DNA of 10,206 nucleotides, taken from contig JAUVIB010000077.1 of the NCBI GenBank assembly GCA_030592985.1, positions 1 to 10,206 of the forward strand. Reading direction: 5' to 3'. The DNA comes from Calditrichaceae bacterium. GTDB taxonomy: Bacteria > Calditrichota > Calditrichia > Calditrichales > Calditrichaceae. The position numbers were made by a program, and so were the translations under genes. Of the stretch, positions 8,220 to 10,206 are shown one piece after another. Under the pieces are notes generated by a model, which made no database searches, was not told the origin of the DNA, and saw only the letters and a list, made by a program, of their open reading frames with translations. The stretch's first letter is position 1. Each line of letters begins with the position of its first letter.

Positions 8220-8549
8220 TTAGAAAAGGCCTGTATCGGGTCTATTTTCCTGTTCGGGTATCTCATCTATAGACAAATTTCTCAGGCTTTCAAGCTCACG
8301 TATTAAACTCTTATTCTGTTTTTTTATTGAGATGACATCAGCTTTTGCTTTAATAACCTGGGTGGCTACCATTAACGCCCCAATAACAACGCCGCTAAAT
8401 ACAGAGAGGAAAATCACCGTAACTAATTTAACATCTGGATAGACAGCATTAAAAACGTGGACGGTTACGTATTGATCAATATTAAGAGTGAAAAACCATA
8501 AAATTATTGCCATAATTATTATGGACAAAAAAATCCCTATTAATCGCAT
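8220..8549 (-). CDS. lapA: LapA-domain (DUF1049) inner-membrane protein
   Basis: A 109-residue protein with the LapA layout. It has a first membrane helix at 2-21 (LIGIFLSIIIMAIILWFFTLN), a short periplasmic stretch with the typical 'N..YVTVHVF' strand, and a second helix at about 41-64 (LVTVIFLSVFSGVVIGALMV). A cytoplasmic coiled coil follows (about 66-92, KAKADVISIKKQNKSLIREL) and an acidic tail. Lengths near 100 residues are usual for the family. The lapA-lapB order, with 19 nt between, matches the arrangement in proteobacteria, where LapA works with LapB in controlling LPS assembly. This appears to be the first gene of the minus-strand cluster, facing the long intergenic region. AAAGG lies about 8 nt ahead of the ATG at 8549. 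Stop is TAA. Confidence 0.88.
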   Translation of the reverse strand: MRLIGIFLSIIIMAIILWFFTLNIDQYVTVHVFNAVYPDVKLVTVIFLSVFSGVVIGALMVATQVIKAKADVISIKKQNKSLIRELESLRNLSIDEIPEQENRPDTGLF

Positions 8550-9114
8550 TGTATTAACCTTTCATTTATTTTACAAAATTTGAAATTTAAAAATAATCAT
8601 TTTTACAAAACATTACAACAACTTTATCATTGTAACCGGCTTTTAATAAGTTCTTTTAGTCAATTTATTAAAAATTAAAGATAGAACAAATATTTATCTA
8701 ATAAATAAAGCAAGAAAAAAATATGTTTAAATTGAGATTTGCTTATATAGAAATAGAAAATGGCTATTATAACGCTTTAAAATATTTTGTTATCCCAATA
8801 CCATCTATGGCATGTTTTTTTAGGATTAAATCAATACCCAATTAGCAAATATCATTTAAAATACAATACAAATGGATATTTAAAATTCTATCGAAAATAA
8901 AGTAAACAAATAAAACTAATTGGATATACAAACACATAATACACTAAATACATGAATGTTAAGTTAAAATAAATTATAGAAATATGAAAAAAACTCCTTA
9001 AATTACAATCAATTCAAAAAAAATAACATTATTACCATATTTTCTTTTATTTCAAAGGAAAGATTTATAAATTATTACACCGGGAGAATTTTAAACAAAT
9101 AATTGGGAGGTACG
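8550..9114. other. Divergent AT-rich intergenic region (lapA / peroxiredoxin)
   Basis: 565 bases with no supportable gene, clearly more AT-rich than the flanking coding DNA. It must hold the start signals for both the minus-strand lapA cluster and the plus-strand peroxiredoxin gene. I can only point to weak candidates: a TATAAA at 9066-9071 upstream of the peroxiredoxin, without a convincing -35 box, and no clear promoter for lapA. No palindromic operator of a known oxidative-stress regulator stands out. A 40-codon ATG frame at 8723-8845 lacks a ribosome site and is probably chance. Confidence 0.6.
9105..9110 (+). promoter_or_regulatory. Ribosome binding site deciding the peroxiredoxin start
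   Basis: GGGAGG at 9105-9110 is a strong Shine-Dalgarno lying 4 nt before the ATG at 9115. It would fall inside the coding region if the in-frame TTG at 9103 were used, so it supports the ATG, which also begins a clean signal peptide. Confidence 0.8.
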
Positions 9115-9858
9115 ATGTATCAAAAGAAATATCTGCTTATCTTTACAATAATGTTGTTTTTTTCTTCAACATTATTGGCACAGGTGCTTGGTCCATGCGG
9201 CACTTCGGCAAAGAAGGGTAAGGGGATCGCTCCAGCGGCGCTTCCACAGATGATGGGAATGCATAAAGCTATGGGAGAAATGGCAGTCAAGCCCATTCCT
9301 TTACCTGGCCAACAGGCTATTGATTTTGAATTAACGGCCGTAGTTGGCAGTGAAATAAAAAATATTAAACTTTCAGATTATACCGGTAAATGGCGTATTT
9401 TATGCTTTTACCCGGCAGATTTTACCTTCGTATGACCAACGGAATTGTCCGCAGTTGCGGCAAGGTATAAAGAATTAAAAAAAATGAACGTTGAAGTAAT
9501 TTCGGTTAGTACCGATACACATTTTTCCCACTGGATGTGGAAAAAAACATCACCTACCATTAAAAATGTTGAATATCCGATGGCCAGTGACCCCAGCGGT
9601 TCAGTATCAAGAGCTTACGGTGTATGGCAGCCGGAATCAGGATTAAACAAACGAGGCCGTTTTATTATCAATCCTGAAGGAATGATAATGGCGGTTGAAG
9701 TTTTGATTGGCCCCATAGGACGAAATGTAGATGAATTAATCCGCCAGCTTAAAGCGATGCAGGTAGTAGCAAAGAATCCGGGCAAAGCGGCTCCGGCTGG
9801 CTGGGAACCCGGAAAAAAACTTATTGGGACCGGAAAAGATTATATTGGCAAGTATTAA
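9115..9858 (+). CDS. Selenocysteine-containing, exported AhpC/Prx1-type peroxiredoxin (TGA at 9433 = Sec107)
   Basis: One 247-residue gene read through the in-frame TGA at 9433-9435. Before the TGA the protein reads RILCFYPADFTFV and after it PTELSAVAARYKEL, the AhpC/Prx1 active site 'FYPADFTFVCPTEL' with Sec107 for the peroxidatic Cys. The rest is normal: Pro100 and Thr104 of PxxxTxx(C/U), VEVISVSTDTHFSHWMW, conserved Arg180 (LNKRGRFIINPEG) and the C-terminal YIGKY. Expected reaction: reduction of H2O2 or organic peroxides through Sec-selenenic acid. Residues 1-22 are a Sec-type signal peptide (YLLIFTIMLFFSSTLLA, likely cleaved before Gln23) with no twin arginine or lipobox, implying an extracytoplasmic site. 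The resolving-Cys position of AhpC (GEVCPA) is GKAAPA (Ala226), so a 1-Sec mechanism or an external thiol is likely. The other Cys are 28 and 97. A SECIS-like hairpin follows the TGA. The gene is monocistronic, with its own terminator. A mutated Cys codon is the alternative, made unlikely by the SECIS. Confidence 0.9.
9433..9435 (+). other. In-frame TGA, selenocysteine codon
   Basis: The TGA occupies exactly the peroxidatic cysteine position, with family-conserved sequence in the same frame on both sides. None of the nine complete genes here ends in TGA (six TAA, three TAG), and none of the other eight has an internal TGA. This argues against general TGA reassignment and for site-specific recoding. 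Confidence 0.9.
9445..9463 (+). promoter_or_regulatory. Bacterial SECIS hairpin
   Basis: Directly 3' of the TGA, UUG (9445-9447) pairs with CAA (9461-9463), U9448 is bulged, and CCGC (9449-9452) pairs with GCGG (9457-9460), closing an AGUU loop (9453-9456). This matches the SelB-binding upper part of the E. coli fdhF SECIS: lower 3 bp, bulged U, upper stem, loop with adjacent G and U. Counting the U of UGA as 1, the bulge is at 16 and the loop GU at 22-23; in fdhF they are at about 17 and 23-24. A competing CGGA/TCCG hairpin (9440-9451) is possible but shorter. Confidence 0.85.
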
Positions 9859-9863
9859 ATTCT

Positions 9864-9896
9864 AAAAGTCTCTGGCTCCCGGCAGAGACTTTTTTT
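9864..9896 (+). terminator. Intrinsic terminator of the peroxiredoxin gene
   Basis: A perfect 11-bp stem, AAAAGTCTCTG (9864-9874) with CAGAGACTTTT (9883-9893), closes an 8-nt loop (GCTCCCGG). The T run at 9890-9896 follows directly. It begins 5 nt after the TAA. It suggests the selenoprotein gene is transcribed alone. Confidence 0.92.
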
Positions 9897-10201
9897 ATCC
9901 TTCATAATTATATATTCAAGAGACGTAGGTATAGAATTTCCATTTCACTCGCCAAAGTAATTTTTTATTATAACGAATTTAAAATTCTCTAAGAACATAG
10001 TTTCAAGCAAAAAGAAAATACTTCTTGGGTTAAATTATCCAAACTATGTCTACCTTATTTCATATTTCTAATTGTAAATTCTATGCGATATTTTTTTAAG
10101 ATTACACTCTTTTTATTAAAAATAATACTATAAATCTCTTTGTCGTTGATTTTACATGGATTCATCAGGAGTTCTGAACATATTCACAGGAGAAATGCAT
10201 C
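9897..10201. other. AT-rich intergenic region
   Basis: About 300 bases with no supportable gene. A 9-bp perfect inverted repeat, ACATAGTTT (9995-10003) and AAACTATGT (10041-10049), is separated by 37 nt and could form a loose hairpin upstream of the next gene. Nothing in it matches a riboswitch or operator that I know. It presumably contains the promoter of the gene starting at the window's right edge. Confidence 0.5.
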
Positions 10202-10206
10202 ATGCC
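10202..10206 (+). CDS. Start of a further plus-strand gene (truncated by window end)
   Basis: An AGGAG ribosome site (10188-10192) lies 9 nt before ATG at 10202-10204, ideal spacing, and the window ends two bases later. Alternative starts in another frame are ATG at 10195 (only 2 nt from the AGGAG) and ATG at 10156 (open to the end, MDSSGVLNIFTGEMHHA, but without a ribosome site). Product cannot be named. Confidence 0.4.

Noticed and set aside
8723..8845. 40-residue ORF in the divergent intergenic region
   Set aside because: No ribosome site, composition like the surrounding AT-rich DNA, no recognisable features.
9060..9080. Possible PerR-type operator (TTATAAATTATT) ahead of the peroxiredoxin
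   Set aside because: Position-by-position it fits the PerR consensus poorly, and such strings are expected by chance in this AT-rich region.
9103..9114. TTG start at 9103 for the peroxiredoxin
   Set aside because: The Shine-Dalgarno GGGAGG would be inside the coding region; ATG 9115 is correctly spaced and starts a clean signal peptide.
9433..9435. General reassignment of TGA (Trp or Gly code) as the explanation for the in-frame TGA
   Set aside because: The other eight complete genes contain no internal TGA and use TGG for Trp; the single TGA falls at a catalytic Cys position with a SECIS behind it.
9445..9858. A separate CDS for the second half of the peroxiredoxin starting at TTG 9445
   Set aside because: No ribosome binding site, the start lies inside the SECIS stem, and it is in the same frame as the upstream half across a TGA at the active-site Cys position; one selenoprotein gene explains both halves.

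Overview
The window looks like chromosomal DNA of an AT-rich Gram-negative bacterium. The lapA-lapB pair argues for a lipopolysaccharide outer membrane, and SPOR-domain and exported proteins agree with that. The TGA within the peroxiredoxin gene implies that the cell decodes selenocysteine. An intergenic inverted repeat with arms like GTCATTTCGA/AGAAATCT recalls repeats I associate with Bacteroidota and related FCB-group genomes, so a Calditrichota- or Marinimicrobia-like lineage is possible, but this placement is weak.

Layout. Positions 1-110 hold an imperfect inverted repeat. Positions 163-8549 carry eight closely spaced minus-strand genes, read from right to left: lapA, lapB (TPR plus rubredoxin-like zinc ribbon), an exported SPOR-domain protein, a Crp/Fnr-family regulator, a soluble PAS/GAF histidine kinase, an OPT-family transporter, a previously unlisted 56-residue single-span membrane protein, and a cNMP-binding/DUF4388/receiver protein. 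Gaps are 9-29 nt except for 102 nt after the transporter, so this may be one long operon or two. The first part concerns envelope homeostasis (LPS control, peptidoglycan-binding SPOR). The rest is signalling (two cyclic-nucleotide-type sensors, one histidine kinase, two receiver-like domains with eroded acidic pockets) around one transporter.

Positions 8550-9114 are a very AT-rich divergent intergenic region. To its right, on the plus strand, is the main finding: an AhpC-type peroxiredoxin (9115-9858) whose peroxidatic cysteine codon is TGA. The TGA is followed at once by a hairpin with a bulged U and a GU-containing apical loop, placed almost exactly like the E. coli fdhF SECIS. The gene therefore encodes a 247-residue selenoprotein, not two broken pieces. 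It also has an N-terminal signal peptide and has lost the C-terminal resolving cysteine (Ala in its place), so it appears to be an exported '1-Sec' peroxiredoxin. A strong intrinsic terminator follows. The last 300 bases are mostly non-coding and end with the ribosome binding site and first codon(s) of another plus-strand gene.
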